Notes: generated from the letters alone by a model not told the origin. A stretch of DNA of 64,000 nt from Bradyrhizobium sp. CB2312 (GCF_029714425.1 NZ_CP121668.1:124001-188000); one strand, 5' to 3'; positions 27,162-38,633 are shown, counted from the stretch's first letter. Program-made: numbers and translations.

Positions 27162-28547
27162 CTATTCCCGCGGTGCCCGCCGCTTCTTCGTCGACTGCGT
27201 CGGCACCTCCTGCTCGTCCCTGATCGCGCCGATCTTGCGCAGGGCCGCATCGGCGGCGCGCTCGCCGCTTTCCCAGGCGCCATCGACGGTGCCCCACAGC
27301 GTCTCGTGGGTGGCTTCGCCGGCGAGAAACATGCAGCCGACCGGCTCGGCCAGGACCTTGCGCGAGAGCTGGCCGCCGGGTGAAGCCGCCGACATCGCGC
27401 CCATGACGTAGGGCGAGGCATTCCAGCGCGTCGCGCTGGTCTTCTGCACGGCGGACGCGGCCTCGCTGCCGAACAGTTTCGTGATCCACTCCTTCGCGAA
27501 GGCGGCCATCGCCTTCTCGCCCTGCTCGGAAAGATCGCGGCCGAACGAGCCGCCGACGTCGATCGAGCACAGCGAGGATCCGCCGATATTGGCGTACATC
27601 AGTGCGGTACGCGTCGAGCTGCTCTGCTCGATCAGGATGTCGTCGCGGGAAAGTCCGAGCGGATTGCCGGGCAGTTGCAGCACAATGTGATCGTAGCTGC
27701 CGAGGCTGAGCTTCGAGGCCGCGTCGAGGGTCCGCTTCGGGATATCAGGACCGAACTTGATTGCGCCCGAGGTCAACACATTGGTGGAGACCGTGATGAT
27801 GGCGGCGCGCGCGGCGATCTTGCCGCTCGGCGTCTCGACGCTGACGTCGCGATTGCTCCAGACGATCCGGCTCGCCGGCGTCGACAGCGCCACCGGTGCC
27901 TGCTCGCCGAGCCTAGTGATGAGCGTGCCGAGCCCCTGGCGGCAGGCGATCGGCGCGTTGCGGTCCTGCGCGCGGGCCTTGTCGATCGCGGACAGCTCCT
28001 TCAAATCCTTGCCCGCAAAGCTCGCGCCCAGCATGAACTCGGTCGCGCCCGCCCAGTCGCCGAGATCCTTCGGCAGCACGGACGCGCAGGAGGTATCGAG
28101 CTTGCCGCGCCCGGCCTCGTCGATGGCGCGGTTGGCGCGCACCAGCGCAGCCAGAAATTCCTCGGTCTCGCCCGCCCGCGCGTTGCGGCGGCCGATGCGC
28201 ATCTTCTGACCCGCCGGCGCCTGCACCACCTCGAACCCGGCGGCGCGCGCGAGGCGGATCATCGGATTGGTTTCGGGATTGTGCATCCAGCGCGCGCCGC
28301 GGTCGAACGGCGTGTCGAAGGTCGTGCTATCCGTGATGCAGCGGCCGCCGATCTGCGACGCCGCCTCCACCACCACGACCTTGCGATTGGCCGCCATGAT
28401 GCGCCGCGCCGCAGCGATTCCCGCCGCTCCCGCACCGATCACGACAATGTCAGCCTCGCGTGACAGTGGCGCCGCGGTCGCGCGCAGGACCGGCGCTGCG
28501 GCAAAAGCCGCCGACGCCGATAGGAAACTGCGGCGCGTGATTGTCAT
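27162..28547 (-). CDS. Flavin-containing amine oxidase, Tat-exported
   Basis: The 461-residue protein starts MTITRRSFLSASAAF, a twin-arginine signal (RRSFLS) with a hydrophobic stretch ending near ATAAPLS, so it should be exported folded with FAD. The ADP-binding GxGxxG (VVIGAGAAGIAAARRI) and the C-terminal flavin-binding region GCMFLAGEATHETLWGTVDGAWESG are those of monoamine/polyamine oxidases. It probably oxidises amines or related substrates in the periplasm; the substrate is unknown. The start at 28547 is chosen for the Tat signal. The frame is open 24 codons upstream. Confidence 0.88.
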   Translation of the reverse strand: MTITRRSFLSASAAFAAAPVLRATAAPLSREADIVVIGAGAAGIAAARRIMAANRKVVVVEAASQIGGRCITDSTTFDTPFDRGARWMHNPETNPMIRLARAAGFEVVQAPAGQKMRIGRRNARAGETEEFLAALVRANRAIDEAGRGKLDTSCASVLPKDLGDWAGATEFMLGASFAGKDLKELSAIDKARAQDRNAPIACRQGLGTLITRLGEQAPVALSTPASRIVWSNRDVSVETPSGKIAARAAIITVSTNVLTSGAIKFGPDIPKRTLDAASKLSLGSYDHIVLQLPGNPLGLSRDDILIEQSSSTRTALMYANIGGSSLCSIDVGGSFGRDLSEQGEKAMAAFAKEWITKLFGSEAASAVQKTSATRWNASPYVMGAMSAASPGGQLSRKVLAEPVGCMFLAGEATHETLWGTVDGAWESGERAADAALRKIGAIRDEQEVPTQSTKKRRAPRE

Positions 28548-28732
28548 GTCATGGTTTCCGGAGACTTGCGGCGAACGGGAACAGCAAGCGAACTTGCCGC
28601 ATCTGATGTTGCACAGCAACCATCATGGTGAATCAATCGTGCTTGAACTCACAGAGCCATGAACCGAATTGCAACAGGTTTCGACCATGATACAGATAGA
28701 AAAAAGACGGCCAGAAAGGCCCGGGGGAGTTC

Positions 28733-29716
28733 ATGGGGACGGTCCTAGATTCAGTCGGCAAACTGATTGCTGCGTACCTCTCGAAGGAGGTGCCGGGCTA
28801 TGAGCCGTTCACGCCGAGCGACCCCGAGCACCTGCGCGGCGTCATCGAGCCCGGCGACGTGCTGCTGGTCGAGGGCAACAACCGTATCTCCGGCATCATC
28901 AAATATCTGACGCAGTCGACCTGGTCGCATGCCGCGCTCTATGTCGGCCCGATCGAGGGCGCCGAAGAGGCGAACGGTGAGCCGCATGTGCTGATCGAGG
29001 CGAATATCGGCGAGGGCGTCACCTCGGCGCCACTGTCGAAATACTTCCCGTATCACACCCGCGTCTGCCGCCCGGTCGGGCTGTCCCATGAGGACCGCAC
29101 CACGGTCTGCCGCTATGCGATCAACCGCATCGGCTTCGGCTACGACACCAAGAACATCGTCGATCTGATGCGCTTCCTGTTCCCGCTGCCGGTGCCGCAG
29201 CGCTGGCGGCGGCGCATGATCGCGCTCGGCTCGGGCGACCCGACCAAGATCATCTGCTCAGCGCTGATCGCGCAGGCGTTCGACGCGGTGCGCTATCCGA
29301 TCCTGCCCAAGATCACCAAGGCCGGCAGCCGTGCCGCGCGCCGCGAGATCCTGCACATCCGCGATTCCTCGCTCTACATGCCCCGCGACTTCGACATCTC
29401 GCCCTATTTCGAAGTCGTCAAACCCACCATCGTGCACGGTTTCGACTACACCTCCCTGCACTGGGCCGACAAGCAGAAGCCGCTCGAGGAGGTAGCGGGC
29501 ACGTTCAGTGTGTTTCCAGAAACGCTCCGTGCGCCGCCGCTCGTTCCTGAAGCGATTGACGAAGAGACGCCGGCTGAAGTTCCGGCTGAGGAAGTGAGCG
29601 CGCAGCCGGCGGAGATGGACGGGCGCGCTATCGTCTCCAGGCATTTCCCGCTGCTGAAGAGGTTGGCGATGTACCGCCCGCGGCGGCGCGGTCGCAAGCG
29701 CGAGATTGCGGCATAG
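28733..29716 (+). CDS. YiiX/YebB-like NlpC/P60-type cysteine hydrolase
   Basis: The 327-residue protein has the permuted papain-like arrangement: LRGVIEPGDVLLVEGNN, then STWSHAALYVG with His66, and later TKIICSALIAQAF with Cys175. Relatives are amidases or peptidases, and some act on cell wall or lipids. The C-terminal ~90 residues are Pro/Glu-rich and end in a very basic RPRRRGRKREIAA, possibly for membrane or nucleic-acid contact. There is no signal peptide. The start has GGGGGAG close upstream. The substrate is unknown. Confidence 0.82.
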   Translation: MGTVLDSVGKLIAAYLSKEVPGYEPFTPSDPEHLRGVIEPGDVLLVEGNNRISGIIKYLTQSTWSHAALYVGPIEGAEEANGEPHVLIEANIGEGVTSAPLSKYFPYHTRVCRPVGLSHEDRTTVCRYAINRIGFGYDTKNIVDLMRFLFPLPVPQRWRRRMIALGSGDPTKIICSALIAQAFDAVRYPILPKITKAGSRAARREILHIRDSSLYMPRDFDISPYFEVVKPTIVHGFDYTSLHWADKQKPLEEVAGTFSVFPETLRAPPLVPEAIDEETPAEVPAEEVSAQPAEMDGRAIVSRHFPLLKRLAMYRPRRRGRKREIAA

Positions 29717-29720
29717 CCCC

Positions 29721-29850
29721 GCTGTCGTCCCTGCGAACGCAGGGACTCATACCGCGGAATCTATCGGTCCGGGGCGGTAGACGTACCGAACAACCAGTCT
29801 TCGCCAAACTTCTCCCTGGGGTTATGAGTCCCTGCCTTCGCAGGGACGAC
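29721..29850. repeat. Dispersed palindromic repeat, family E
   Basis: Second copy of the 26991 element, with arms GCTGTCGTCCCTGCGAACGC and TCGCAGGGACGAC. The centre differs from the first copy. Confidence 0.83.
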
Positions 29851-29884
29851 GCCTGTGAGGGTGGGGCGATCTTGCTTCAACAAC

Positions 29885-29970
29885 CGTCATTGCGAGCGCA
29901 GCGAAGCAATCCAGAATCCTTCCGCAGAGGTATTCTGGATTGCTTCGTCGCTACGCTCCTCGCAACGACG
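29885..29970. repeat. Dispersed palindromic repeat, family F
   Basis: Arms CGTCATTGCGAGCGCAGCGA and GCTCCTCGCAACGACG, plus an inner AATCCAGAAT/ATTCTGGATT pair, form a long hairpin. It lies 3' to the divergently read csoR gene. Confidence 0.83.
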
Positions 29971-29977
29971 GGGAGCC

Positions 29978-30253
29978 CTACCGCTCCGCCCGTCCGATCA
30001 CCGCCATCAGCTCCGCGATCTTCTCGCGCTGATCGGCCTTGTCGCCGCTGGCGATGGCGTGCTCGACGCAATGGGCGACGTGATCCTTCAAAACCTCTTC
30101 CTCGACCCGGCGCAGTGCGGCGCGCACGGCCGAGATCTGCGTCACGATGTCGATGCAATAGCGGTCCTCCTCGACCATTTTCGAGAGGCCGCGAACCTGG
30201 CCCTCGATCCGGCCGAGGCGTTTTCCAACGGATGCCTTGATGTCCTTGCGCAT
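29978..30253 (-). CDS. csoR: CsoR-family copper-sensing repressor
   Basis: The 91-residue all-helical protein has Cys33, His58 and Cys62 (RYCID and DHVAHC). These lie 25 and 4 residues apart, exactly as Cys36/His61/Cys65 in the Mycobacterium tuberculosis CsoR, so Cu(I) sensing is the best assignment. FrmR and RcnR relatives keep different ligand sets. It represses in the metal-free form. It is divergent from copA, and the 50-bp gap holds an inverted repeat, so it most likely controls copA and itself. Confidence 0.92.
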   Translation of the reverse strand: MRKDIKASVGKRLGRIEGQVRGLSKMVEEDRYCIDIVTQISAVRAALRRVEEEVLKDHVAHCVEHAIASGDKADQREKIAELMAVIGRAER

Positions 30254-30261
30254 GAGGTCTA

Positions 30262-30280
30262 TATACCCCTACCGGGTATA
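30262..30280. promoter_or_regulatory. Putative CsoR operator
   Basis: A perfect inverted repeat TATACCC-N5-GGGTATA lies between the divergent csoR and copA starts. CsoR operators are GC-rich inverted repeats flanked by TA. The site overlaps any promoter that could serve either gene. Confidence 0.75.
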
Positions 30281-30303
30281 GGTTACAAGGCCGGAGTGCG
30301 GAC

Positions 30304-32754
<2,451 letters not shown>

Positions 32755-32778
32755 AGCGTAGTAACCGCACGAAGGTGC

Positions 32779-32935
32779 GCTCCCTCGCCCCGTTCTTACG
32801 GGGAGAGGGTTGGGGTGAGGGGCTGTCTCCGCAATCACAGTGAGAATTGGACTCGCGGAGAGTCCCCCTCACCCGGAATTCAAGCTACGCTTGAATTCCG
32901 ACCTCTCCCGCAAGCGGGGCGAGGTAAGAGGAGCG
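32779..32935. repeat. Dispersed palindromic repeat, family D
   Basis: Arms GCTCCCTCGCCCCGTTCTTA and GACCTCTCCCGCAAGCGGGG flank a core with an internal GAATTCAAGCTACGCTTGAATTC hairpin. It lies between copA and nikR, very close to the nikR ribosome site. Confidence 0.8.
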
Positions 32936-32955
32936 AGACGCGCGGAGAGGACCTG

Positions 32956-33399
32956 ATGCAGCGAATTACGATCACGATCGAGGACGATCTCCTGGCGGAG
33001 ATCGACGCCGCGGCCGAAGCGCGCGGTTACCAGAACCGTTCCGAGATCATCCGCGATCTCGCCCGCGCCGGGCTCCAGCAATCCACCGAGGATACCGCGC
33101 AGACCGGTCAATGCGTCGCCGGCCTCGTCTATGTCTACGACCACGCCGCGCGCGATCTGTCGAAACGCCTGGTGCAGGAATTCCATGGCCACCACGACCT
33201 CGCGCTCGCGACCCTGCACGTTCATCTCGACCACGACAATTGCATGGAGATGACGGCGCTGCGTGGCGATGCCGCCGAGGTCAGGCATTTCGCCGACCAC
33301 ATCATCGCCGAGCGCGGCGTGCGTTACGGCCGGGTGATGATGATCCCGACCGGGGAGGGGAAACCGAAGGCGCGGAAGCACGGGCACCGGCACGAGTAG
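32956..33399 (+). CDS. nikR: Nickel-responsive transcriptional regulator NikR
   Basis: The 147-residue protein is a complete NikR. An N-terminal ribbon-helix-helix DNA-binding domain (MQRITITIEDDLLAEIDAAA) is followed by an ACT-like nickel domain. The four nickel ligands fit His77, His88, His90 and Cys96, the spacing of the E. coli protein (76, 87, 89, 95). It represses nickel uptake genes when nickel is bound. No nickel transporter is adjacent, so its target lies elsewhere or is copA-like. The GGAGAGG lies six bases before the ATG. The C-terminus is His-rich (HGHRHE). Confidence 0.95.
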   Translation: MQRITITIEDDLLAEIDAAAEARGYQNRSEIIRDLARAGLQQSTEDTAQTGQCVAGLVYVYDHAARDLSKRLVQEFHGHHDLALATLHVHLDHDNCMEMTALRGDAAEVRHFADHIIAERGVRYGRVMMIPTGEGKPKARKHGHRHE

Positions 33400-33423
33400 G
33401 CATAGGCCGCGCATGCGGTGCCG

Positions 33424-33575
33424 ACCCCTCTCCCCCTGTGGGAGAGGGTGGCTCACCGCGGAGCGGTGAGACGGGTGAGGGGTATCTCTCCGCGAGCACC
33501 AACTCATATTTGAGCTCGTGGAAACAACCCTCATCCGGCGCTTCGCGCCACCTTCTCCCACAAGGGTAGAAGGGA
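33424..33575. repeat. Dispersed palindromic repeat, family D
   Basis: Arms CCCCTCTCCCCCTGTGGGAG and CCTTCTCCCACAAGGGTAGAAG enclose a GAGACGGGTGAGG-like centre. It lies between nikR and the EI24-like gene. Confidence 0.8.
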
Positions 33576-33654
33576 AGAGGCCGCAGCCGCCCGCCCTTGC
33601 CGAAGCCGCATTCGGTGTCTACCTCTCGCGAGGTGTTTACGTGAAAGGTCCCCC

Positions 33655-34395
33655 ATGCTGGATGCCGCCGCAAAGGCGCTGTCGCAATTGATCTCGCCCC
33701 CGATGCGCTCGATCCTGTGGCGATCGATCGGGCTTGCGCTGGTGCTGATCACCGTGCTGGCGATCGGCTTGCAGCGGCTGCTCAGCTGGTTTGCGACCTC
33801 GGGGGAGGTCTGGCTGGAAGGCCTGCTCGGGCCGGGCTGGCATTCCTCGCTGGAAGTCCTGGCCTGGATCGTCTCGATCGCGGCCGGCCTCGGCGTCGTG
33901 TTCGGCGGCGTGTTCCTGATGCCCGCGATCACCTCGCTGGTGGCGAGCCTATTCGTCGACGACGTCGCCGACGTCGTCGAGCGCGAGCATTATCCCGCCG
34001 AACGGCCCGGCGTGGCGCTGCCGTTCAACCAGGCGATCTTCGAAGGCATCAAGACCGCGCTGCTGACGATCCTGGTGTATCTCGCCGCCCTGCCGCTGGT
34101 GCTGTTCGCCGGAGCCGGTTTCCTGATCTTCTTCCTCGCCGCCGCATGGCTCTTGGGCCGCGAATATTTCGAGCTCGCCGCGATGCGCTTCCGGCCGCCG
34201 GAACAGGCCAAGGCGATGCGGCGCGACAACGCCGCGACCATCTTCACCGCCGGCCTGTTCATCGCCGCCTTCGTCTCGATCCCGGTCGTGAATCTCGCGA
34301 CGCCGATCTTCGGCATGGCCTTCATGGTCCACATGCACAAGCGCCTGTCCGGCCCGCGGCCCGAGCTGATCGAGCCGGCGCGGCAGATGCGGTGA
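33655..34395 (+). CDS. EI24/CysZ-like membrane protein
   Basis: The 246-residue protein has about four to six hydrophobic segments, with conserved-type patterns FGGVFLMPAITSLVASLFVDDVADVVE and FLIFFLAAAWLLGREYFELAAMRF. The latter two fit the EI24 domain family, whose bacterial member CysZ is a sulfate permease. A specific sulfate role cannot be assumed; many alphaproteobacterial relatives are unassigned. It faces the EmrB-like gene and shares no operon with nikR. Confidence 0.84.
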   Translation: MLDAAAKALSQLISPPMRSILWRSIGLALVLITVLAIGLQRLLSWFATSGEVWLEGLLGPGWHSSLEVLAWIVSIAAGLGVVFGGVFLMPAITSLVASLFVDDVADVVEREHYPAERPGVALPFNQAIFEGIKTALLTILVYLAALPLVLFAGAGFLIFFLAAAWLLGREYFELAAMRFRPPEQAKAMRRDNAATIFTAGLFIAAFVSIPVVNLATPIFGMAFMVHMHKRLSGPRPELIEPARQMR

Positions 34396-34401
34396 CGACG
34401 A

Positions 34402-36030
34402 TTACGCGGCCTTCACCCCGCATTTGCGCAGCACCGTCTTGGCGAAGCCGAATGGTTCGGGGCTGAACGGGCCCGGCCGGGCGCGAGTGACCAGCACGAT
34501 GACGCCGAGCCCGGCGATCGCCAGCCAGAAGCACAGCCAGAAGCCGTCGATATAGGCCAGCACATTGGCCTCGCGCTGCACGAAGCCCGCGAGCGTTCCG
34601 ATCGCGCGCGCCTGCGCCGAACCCGTTCCGTGGGCAGCAAAATAATCGGTCAGCTGCTTCAGGGCCTGCGTCACGTCGATGTCGCCGTTCAGCACGTGCT
34701 GGCCGATATAGAACGAATGAACCTGCTCGCGAACACGCAGCCAGGTTCCCATCAACGCCACGCCGATCTCGGCGCCGCCGAGCCGCATGATCTGGATGTA
34801 GGCGGCAAAGGCGGTGGCGCGGCTCGGATCGGCGTTGGACAGCAGCGTGATGATCAAGGGCAGCAAGGTCAGCGACTGCCCGATCGCCAGGAGCAGCACG
34901 ATGCCGATGAAATCTTCGCGCGCCCAGTCGTGGGTCAGTTGGGTCCCCCATAGATTGGCGGCAGCGAAGCAGGCAAATCCGACGACGACCACCGTACGCG
35001 TATCGAAATGCCGCAACAGCCAGATCGAGATCGGCACCAGCACGAACATCGGCAGCGCGCCATAGGTCAGCAACAAGAGACCGCTTTGCTCCGGCCTGAG
35101 CAGAGCGACATTGCCGAGGAAGTTCGGCACAAGCGACGAATTGGAGAGGCTGGTCAGCGTGTAGAGCAGGATCAAGACCAGGCCCAATCCGATGTTGCGC
35201 GAGAACAGCACATCGACATGCGCCCAGGGCTGGCGCACCAGCGATTCGTTGATCAGGAAGCCCGCAAACAACACGGCTCCGCCAACGAGCAGAGCCATCA
35301 CCGTCCCGTTGCCGAGCCAATCGAGACGATTGCCCTGGTCGAGGCCGGCATAGATCATCGAAACCGATGTGCCGAGCAAAAGCATGCCGCCCCAATCGGC
35401 CTCGCGCAGCAGCGCGCGGTTCACCGGCTCGCTCGGCGTGCCCAGATAGACCATCAGGCCCATCAGCGGCGCGACGATCACGCTCTGCCAGTAGACCCAT
35501 TCCCAGCCGAGATGATCGACATAGAAGCCGACCAGCGAGCTCGAGGTATCAAACGCAAAGCCGACGCGGATCGAATAGAGCGCGATCGCCGGCAACCACC
35601 AGCGCATCGGCAAATTGCGAAAGATGATCATCAGCGTCGCCGGCACGAAGGTGCCGAGGAGGAGGCCATGCACAACGCTGAGCACGATCAGCGTCTGAAA
35701 ATCGTGCACGAAGGGAACGACCAGCGAGATCACGGCATAGATCAAACTCGGGATGCCGAGCACGCGACGCAGGCCGAACACGGTCGCAAGCCACGGCACC
35801 GCGGGCGCGATCAGGATCTGCGATCCGATGCCGGCGGTAGACAGCCAGGCGCCCTCGTCGAATGAGAGCGAGAACGCGCCGCGTAGATCCGGCAAGCCGA
35901 CTGTGGTCAGGCGGCTGTCGACATTGGTGAGGAACGAGCCGAGCAGCACCGCCGCGACGGCAAACAGCGGCTGAGGCGCGATACCGCCGAGCGAGACCGG
36001 TCCGCGGCGGGCATCGTCACTTTCTGCCAT
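34402..36030 (-). CDS. emrB: DHA2-family MFS multidrug efflux transporter, EmrB-like
   Basis: The 542-residue protein has about 14 hydrophobic segments, as in DHA2 pumps that pair with an adaptor and an outer-membrane channel. A motif D/C-like stretch IGSQILIAPAVPWLATVFGLRRVLG is visible. It overlaps the upstream EmrA-like adaptor gene by 14 bp, which indicates coupled synthesis. It would export lipophilic toxins in proton exchange. No TolC gene or local regulator is seen. EmrB is a class assignment, and the substrate is unknown. Confidence 0.88.
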   Translation of the reverse strand: MAESDDARRGPVSLGGIAPQPLFAVAAVLLGSFLTNVDSRLTTVGLPDLRGAFSLSFDEGAWLSTAGIGSQILIAPAVPWLATVFGLRRVLGIPSLIYAVISLVVPFVHDFQTLIVLSVVHGLLLGTFVPATLMIIFRNLPMRWWLPAIALYSIRVGFAFDTSSSLVGFYVDHLGWEWVYWQSVIVAPLMGLMVYLGTPSEPVNRALLREADWGGMLLLGTSVSMIYAGLDQGNRLDWLGNGTVMALLVGGAVLFAGFLINESLVRQPWAHVDVLFSRNIGLGLVLILLYTLTSLSNSSLVPNFLGNVALLRPEQSGLLLLTYGALPMFVLVPISIWLLRHFDTRTVVVVGFACFAAANLWGTQLTHDWAREDFIGIVLLLAIGQSLTLLPLIITLLSNADPSRATAFAAYIQIMRLGGAEIGVALMGTWLRVREQVHSFYIGQHVLNGDIDVTQALKQLTDYFAAHGTGSAQARAIGTLAGFVQREANVLAYIDGFWLCFWLAIAGLGVIVLVTRARPGPFSPEPFGFAKTVLRKCGVKAA

Positions 36031-37156
36031 CGCCGCTCTTCGTGTCGATGCTTGTGACGACCGACATGCCCGGCACGAGCCGCGTCAGCAGCGGCTGGTT
36101 GTCGTCGAACTGGATACGCACGGGAATGCGCTGCACCACTTTCGTGAAATTGCCGGTGGCGTTGTCCGGCGGCAGCAGCGCCACCTGCGCGCCAGTGGCA
36201 GGCGCTATGCGTTCGACCCTGCCGCGCAGCCTTTCGCGCGGAAAGCTGTCGACGGTGATCTCGACCGGCTGGCCCGGCTGCACGTGGGTCAGCTGGGTCT
36301 CCTTGTAGTTCGCGATCACGTAGACCTTCGGCAGCGGCACGACGTTGATGAGGTTGGTGCCGATGTTGACGTAGTCGCCGGGCTGCACCTGGCGCTCGCC
36401 GACGACGCCGTCGAACGGCGCGGTGATCTTCGTGTACCCAAGCTTCAGCTTCGCACTTGCCAGCGTTGCCTTGGTGGCGTCGAGATCGGCCGCGCGCTGC
36501 TTCTTGGTGCCCTGCAAGACTTCGAGCTGGTGCTGCTGGGCCGCGATCACGGCGCGGCTCGCGCGCACATCGGCCTGCGCCTTGGCAAGACCCGCGACCG
36601 CCTGCTCGAGCCGCTGCCGTGTTCCGGCTTCGGTCTGCGACAGCGATTGCTGGCGCACCTGCTCCTGCTTTGCCTCGACCTCGATCGCCTCTGCCGACAG
36701 CCGCGCGGCCTCGGCCTGCGCGATCGTCGCATATTGCAGCTCGATCTGGTTGGCGAGATTGTCGAGCACGGCCTGGGCCGCCGCAACGGCAGCTTCGGAC
36801 TGCGCGACCTGCGCCTGGTAATCGGCGGGATCGATCTGGATCAGGAGATCGCCGGCCTTGACGCGCTGGAAGTCCGTGACTGCGACGGTCAGCACCTCGC
36901 CGGAGACGCGGCTCGCGAGCCGCGTCAGGTCGGAGCGGACGTAGGCATCGTTGGTGGTCTGGACCACGGCATTGCCGACCCATTCGTCAAAGCGCAGCGT
37001 CGCCAGCGCGACGAAGCCGAGCGCGACGACGACGGCGAACAGCGGGATCGCGAGCCGGCTCCAGAGCGAGCTGGCCGGTGGCTGCGTGGGCTTGGGCGGT
37101 GCGGCGGGAGCGGGAGCAGCGGCAGGCGGCGGTGCGATCTGTTCCTGTTGGCTCAC
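36017..37156 (-). CDS. emrA: HlyD-family membrane fusion protein, EmrA-like
   Basis: The 379-residue adaptor has a Pro/Ala-rich cytoplasmic N-terminus, one membrane helix (LAIPLFAVVVALGFVALATL, ~30-52), a lipoyl/barrel-sandwich domain (TRLASRVSGEVLTVAVTDFQRVKAGDLL), a long alpha-helical hairpin (~95-200) and a beta-barrel domain (FDGVVGERQVQPGDYVN). It bridges the inner-membrane EmrB-like pump to an outer-membrane channel. It is the first gene of the two-gene unit and lies just downstream (reading minus) of a half repeat and nth. Confidence 0.9.
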   Translation of the reverse strand: MSQQEQIAPPPAAAPAPAAPPKPTQPPASSLWSRLAIPLFAVVVALGFVALATLRFDEWVGNAVVQTTNDAYVRSDLTRLASRVSGEVLTVAVTDFQRVKAGDLLIQIDPADYQAQVAQSEAAVAAAQAVLDNLANQIELQYATIAQAEAARLSAEAIEVEAKQEQVRQQSLSQTEAGTRQRLEQAVAGLAKAQADVRASRAVIAAQQHQLEVLQGTKKQRAADLDATKATLASAKLKLGYTKITAPFDGVVGERQVQPGDYVNIGTNLINVVPLPKVYVIANYKETQLTHVQPGQPVEITVDSFPRERLRGRVERIAPATGAQVALLPPDNATGNFTKVVQRIPVRIQFDDNQPLLTRLVPGMSVVTSIDTKSGDGRK

Positions 37157-37186
37157 GACATGCCCCTAGAGCGCTTCACTCTCACC

Positions 37187-37225
37187 GCGGTCATTCCGGG
37201 ACGGTCCGAAGGACCGGACCCGGAA
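37187..37225. repeat. Half copy of dispersed repeat family C
   Basis: It contains only one arm region, GCGGTCATTCCGGGACGGTC, and a small GGTCCGAAGGACC palindrome. The full element is at 17649-17748. Confidence 0.7.
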
Positions 37226-37234
37226 CTTGCCGCC

Positions 37235-38023
37235 TCACACTGTCTTCTCCGGCCAGCGGCAGAGATCGTTGATCAGGCAAACCTCGCAGCGCGGCTTGCG
37301 CGCGAGGCAAGTATAGCGGCCGTGCAGGATCAGCCAATGATGGGCGTGCAGCATGAACTCGGCCGGGATCACCTTTTCGAGACCAAGCTCGACGTCCAGC
37401 GGCGTCTTGCCGGGCGCGATCCCGGTGCGGTTGCCGACGCGGAAGACATGCGTGTCCACCGCCATGGTGTGCTCGCCAAAGGCCATGTTGAGCACGACAT
37501 TGGCGGTCTTGCGTCCCGCACCGGGCAGCGACTCGATCTCCGCGCGCGTGCGCGGCACCTCGCCGCCGAAATCGCTGAGCACCTTGGCCGACAGCGCGAT
37601 CACGTTCTTCGCCTTGGTGCGGTAGAGGCCGATGGTCTTGATGTACTCGCGCAAGCGTTCCTCGCCGAGGTCGAGCATCTTCTGCGGCGTGTCCGCGACC
37701 TCGAACAAGGCGCGCGTCGCCTTGTTGACCCCGGCATCGGTCGCCTGCGCCGACAGCACCACGGCGACCAGTAGCGTGAACGGATTGACGTGCTCGAGCT
37801 CGCCCTTCGGCTCCGGATTGGCCTTGCGGAAACGGCTGAAGACCTCGTGGATCTCCGCAGGCGTCCAGGGTCTTGTGGCTTTGAGCGATTTCTTGGCGGG
37901 ACCCGATTTCTGAGAGGAAGCCCATTTCTTAGAAGAGGCCTTGGGCTTCGCGACAGCCGGCTTTGCCTTTTTCTTCGGCGCCGGCGCTTTGCGCGGGGCC
38001 GGCTTGCGGGTGATTTTTGCCAT
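37235..38023 (-). CDS. nth: Endonuclease III with a basic N-terminal tail
   Basis: The 262-residue DNA glycosylase/AP lyase has the helix-hairpin-helix LPGAGRKTANVVLN, with the catalytic Lys in GRKTA. The Asp of VDTHVFRV and the C-terminal iron-sulfur cluster CxxxxxxCxxCxxxxxC (CLARKPRCEVCLINDLC) are also present. It removes oxidised pyrimidines. The first ~52 residues are a Lys/Ala/Pro-rich tail resembling histone H1 tails, absent from E. coli Nth. The start at 38023 is 22 bp from the divergent DUF2244 start. An open frame runs upstream across that gene but is its shadow. Confidence 0.95.
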   Translation of the reverse strand: MAKITRKPAPRKAPAPKKKAKPAVAKPKASSKKWASSQKSGPAKKSLKATRPWTPAEIHEVFSRFRKANPEPKGELEHVNPFTLLVAVVLSAQATDAGVNKATRALFEVADTPQKMLDLGEERLREYIKTIGLYRTKAKNVIALSAKVLSDFGGEVPRTRAEIESLPGAGRKTANVVLNMAFGEHTMAVDTHVFRVGNRTGIAPGKTPLDVELGLEKVIPAEFMLHAHHWLILHGRYTCLARKPRCEVCLINDLCRWPEKTV

Positions 38024-38045
38024 GATCGGGATATACTGAGGGACG

Positions 38046-38579
38046 ATGAGCACAGGCAACGAAATTGAGCGCAAGAGCTCTGAAGATCCGCGCGAGGTGC
38101 TGATCTTCTCCGCGCTGCTGACGCCGCACCGCTCGCTGAACCGCACCGGCTTCCTCGCCGTGATGCTGTTCCTGAGTGTCGTCAGCTTCGTCACCGGCCT
38201 CGTCTTCCTGATGATGGGCGCCTGGCCGGTGTTCGGCTTCTTCGGGCTCGACGTGCTGGTGATCTGGTGGGCCTTCAAGGTCAATTTCCGCGATGCGCGG
38301 GCGAGCGAGGAGATCGTGGTCACGCCGTCCGAGCTGCGCGTGCGCCGCGTCAGCCATCGCGGCCAGGTCGCCGAATGGACGTTCAATCCGCTCTGGGTCC
38401 GCCTCGACCTGGAAGTCGACGAGGATTTCGGCATCGAGCATCTCTATCTGATCTCGCGCGGCCATCAGATCCAGATCGCGAGGTTCCTGGGACCGGACGA
38501 AAAGGCAAGTTTTTACAAGGGCTTGGTCGAGGCGCTGAACGCCGCCAAGCGCGGGCCGACTTACAACCCGGTGACTTGA
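38046..38579 (+). CDS. DUF2244 membrane protein
   Basis: The 177-residue protein has two adjacent hydrophobic segments (~35-80; GFLAVMLFLSVVSFVTGLVF and PVFGFFGLDVLVIWWAFKV) followed by a soluble beta-rich domain. The C-terminal part contains EIVVTPSELRVRRVSHRGQVAEW and LISRGHQIQIARFLGPDEKASF, typical of DUF2244. Members are integral membrane proteins of unknown role, common in alphaproteobacteria. It is divergent from nth with starts 22 bp apart, so they share a control region. Confidence 0.87.
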   Translation: MSTGNEIERKSSEDPREVLIFSALLTPHRSLNRTGFLAVMLFLSVVSFVTGLVFLMMGAWPVFGFFGLDVLVIWWAFKVNFRDARASEEIVVTPSELRVRRVSHRGQVAEWTFNPLWVRLDLEVDEDFGIEHLYLISRGHQIQIARFLGPDEKASFYKGLVEALNAAKRGPTYNPVT

Positions 38580-38633
38580 ACTCAGTCAGAAATCGGGTGG
38601 TTTCGAAGCCGGCCCTCTCCTACATTTCCAGTC

